Positions 12,921 through 13,794 of a stretch of DNA of 13,794 nt are shown piece after piece. The stretch's first letter is position 1, and every line of letters begins with the position of its first letter. The position numbers were made by a program, and so were the translations under genes. The notes under the pieces are model-generated. The model was not told the DNA's origin and made no database searches. It worked only from the letters and a program-made list of their open reading frames with translations. The DNA comes from an uncultured Lachnospiraceae bacterium (GTDB taxonomy: Bacteria; Bacillota; Clostridia; Lachnospirales; Lachnospiraceae): positions 1-13,794 of the forward strand of contig CAKRHL010000046.1 of the NCBI GenBank assembly GCA_934338765.1. The letters run 5' to 3'.

Positions 12921-13339
12921 ACCTTTCTATGTATTACAAATGATAGTTATAATATAAGAAGTGACAGAATATGCCAGTTTGTACGCAAACAGCTTTTTAA
13001 TAATGTGTGTCCTGTTTTGACAAATGACATACAGTTTTCTACTGAGATAAATGAACAAATGCTGATAAGCATTATGGGAGTTGTTCAGATCCGAACAATA
13101 GAAGAAACTGATCAACGGAGAATATATAGATAACAAACAGAGAATTTATTCCGGGTTCCATTTTCTGTCACTTCCTGCCTAAAAGATTATCAGAATTGCA
13201 GGTCTGTGACAAGACGGAAACACTGCTGAAAATGATGCTGAAAAATGATGATTTTGTCTCATAAAAATTTGCCGTTGTGAAAATTGACTTGTGCATTTTG
13301 ATGATTTAAGAGGAAAAATATGTACACAATCAACAGAAT

Positions 13340-13378
13340 AAAAAAAGACCTGTTTTGCAGCGGACATTTCCGGCAAAA
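13340..13378 (-). terminator. Second hairpin terminator after the hydratase gene
   Basis: On the minus strand TTTTGC-CGGA pairs with TCCG-CT-GCAAAA (13353-13378) around the loop AATG, with a 2-nt bulge. CAGGTC and then seven T (13340-13346) follow. It lies just beyond the larger hairpin at 13385-13456, giving tandem terminators. Confidence 0.55.
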
Positions 13379-13456
13379 AGAAAACTCCTGAAATTTCCTA
13401 TGATCCCTCGAAAATAATTTATAAAGATCATTCTCGAAAACCGAAAATTTCAGGAG
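13375..13456 (-). terminator. Long stem-loop terminator after the hydratase gene
   Basis: CTCCTGAAATTT (13385-13396) and AAATTTCAGGAG (13445-13456) pair perfectly over 12 bp. On the minus strand the stem is followed by TTTTCTTTTT (13375-13384). The 48-nt interior is unusually large and contains a second perfect pair, ATGATC (13400-13405) with GATCAT (13426-13431). It also has two copies of a CTCGAAAA motif on the plus strand. This is more structure than a terminator needs. Confidence 0.65.
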
Positions 13457-13504
13457 CTGTGTTTTAGTTATAAATATATATATCTTGCATAAAGCAGGTG
13501 ATCA

Positions 13505-13794
13505 TTACATCTGGGAGCGGTAATAATTGATCAGGCAGCCCTTCTCAATGATATCACGCTCATCATCTGTGAGGTTACCAAGGTGAAGCTCAAACTCCTT
13601 CATACCCTTGTTAACCACATACGCCTTAATGGTATCGTTCTTCTCTTCGATGGCTTTCTTAATATCCTTAATGAAGAGGTAATCTCCGTTTTCAAATGGA
13701 AGCTCACCCTGATACAGGAATGGAAGCATACCCCAGTTGATCAGGTTGGAACGATATCTCTTGGTTGCGTATTCGTTGGCAATATTGGCGAAGC
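13505..13794 (-). CDS. Aconitase-family hydratase, C-terminal fragment
   Basis: The gene enters from beyond the right edge; the last 96 codons are present, ending with TAA at 13505-13507. The visible part begins FANIANEYATKRYRSNLINW, then GMLPFLYQGELPFENGDYLF. It matches the swivel-domain signature of aconitases, where an Arg-x-x-(T/S)-N-L-x-x-x-G-(M/L)-L-P motif contributes substrate-binding residues. The enzyme would interconvert citrate and isocitrate or a related hydroxy-acid, using a [4Fe-4S] cluster whose ligands lie outside the window. The short C-terminus (GCLINYYRSQM) resembles proteins I recall annotated simply as 'hydratase' in Lachnospiraceae, so the exact substrate is uncertain. 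Two hairpin terminators follow the stop codon. Confidence 0.8.
   Translation of the reverse strand, partial: FANIANEYATKRYRSNLINWGMLPFLYQGELPFENGDYLFIKDIKKAIEEKNDTIKAYVVNKGMKEFELHLGNLTDDERDIIEKGCLINYYRSQM

Larger units (their letters stand above)
12921..13504. other. 584-bp intergenic region rich in inverted repeats
   Basis: I see no credible gene here. Short frames lack ribosome sites, apart from a 23-codon one at 13320-13391 that runs into the terminators. Visible elements are GTTTG-TACG-CAAAC (12977-12990), TTGTTC-AGATCC-GAACAA (13081-13098), a near-tandem repeat GCTGAAAATGAT/GCTGAAAAATGAT (13225-13249), and two hairpins downstream of the hydratase gene (13353-13378 and 13385-13456). A weak promoter for the DUF5688 gene may lie near 12950-12977 on the minus strand (CTGGCA, 17 nt, TATTAT), with the first inverted repeat touching its -35. 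Confidence 0.55.

Noticed and set aside
12927..13376. Two minus-strand frames of 65-69 codons upstream of the DUF5688 gene
   Set aside because: Neither has a ribosome binding site or protein-like composition, and both run through inverted repeats.
13320..13391. 23-codon plus-strand frame with an AGAGGA site upstream
   Set aside because: The ribosome site is plausible, but there is no proper -10 box after the TTGACT at 13284. The frame also overlaps both terminator hairpins of the hydratase transcript.

Overview
The window looks like a chromosomal segment of an anaerobic, low-to-mid GC Firmicute of class Clostridia, most likely family Lachnospiraceae. This is inferred from a bifurcating-type [FeFe] hydrogenase operon (hydC-hydB-hydA), an acetyl-CoA type MetA, a LigA variant like those I recall from Lachnospiraceae, a DUF5688-like protein, and purine-rich Shine-Dalgarno sites of the AAAGGA/AGGAGG type. 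All protein genes are on the minus strand except a flippase-like fragment at the left edge. The only confident RNA gene, a tRNA-Arg, is on the plus strand.

Left edge (1-895): the C-terminal end of a multi-pass membrane protein (flippase/SpoVB-like) converges on, and overlaps by 62 bp, a small unrecognised gene. That gene has a very good sigma-A promoter full of ATAGA/TCTAT inverted repeats. Next (896-5282): hydC, hydB and hydA encode the three subunits of a soluble NAD- and ferredoxin-linked hydrogenase. They are driven by a promoter at 5111-5139; a perfect palindrome lies at the predicted transcription start and a second stem-loop lies in the leader.

Middle (5283-9811): a membrane-anchored unknown protein, rluF, ligA and metA follow one another closely. 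They probably form one transcription unit from the promoter at 9738-9766 to the strong terminator at 5214-5260. A calcineurin-like phosphoesterase gene (9812-10372) lies divergent from a tRNA-Arg(CCG) gene (10510-10582), which has its own promoter and terminator.

Right part (10583-13794): downstream of the tRNA is an 827-bp decayed accessory scar. It holds arm-site-like repeats, an integrase N-terminal fragment fused head-on to a truncated DUF4869-like gene, and a compact palindromic element of unknown nature. Beyond it lie purE, a DUF5688-family gene, a 584-bp non-coding stretch with inverted repeats and a tandem-hairpin terminator region, and the C-terminal end of an aconitase-family hydratase that runs off the right edge.

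Most of the window is ordinary housekeeping and energy metabolism. I did not find a clear new system. The places most worth a second look are the tRNA-Arg scar with its chimeric junction, the structured element at 11112-11180, the hydC leader, and the unusual active-site residues of LigA.
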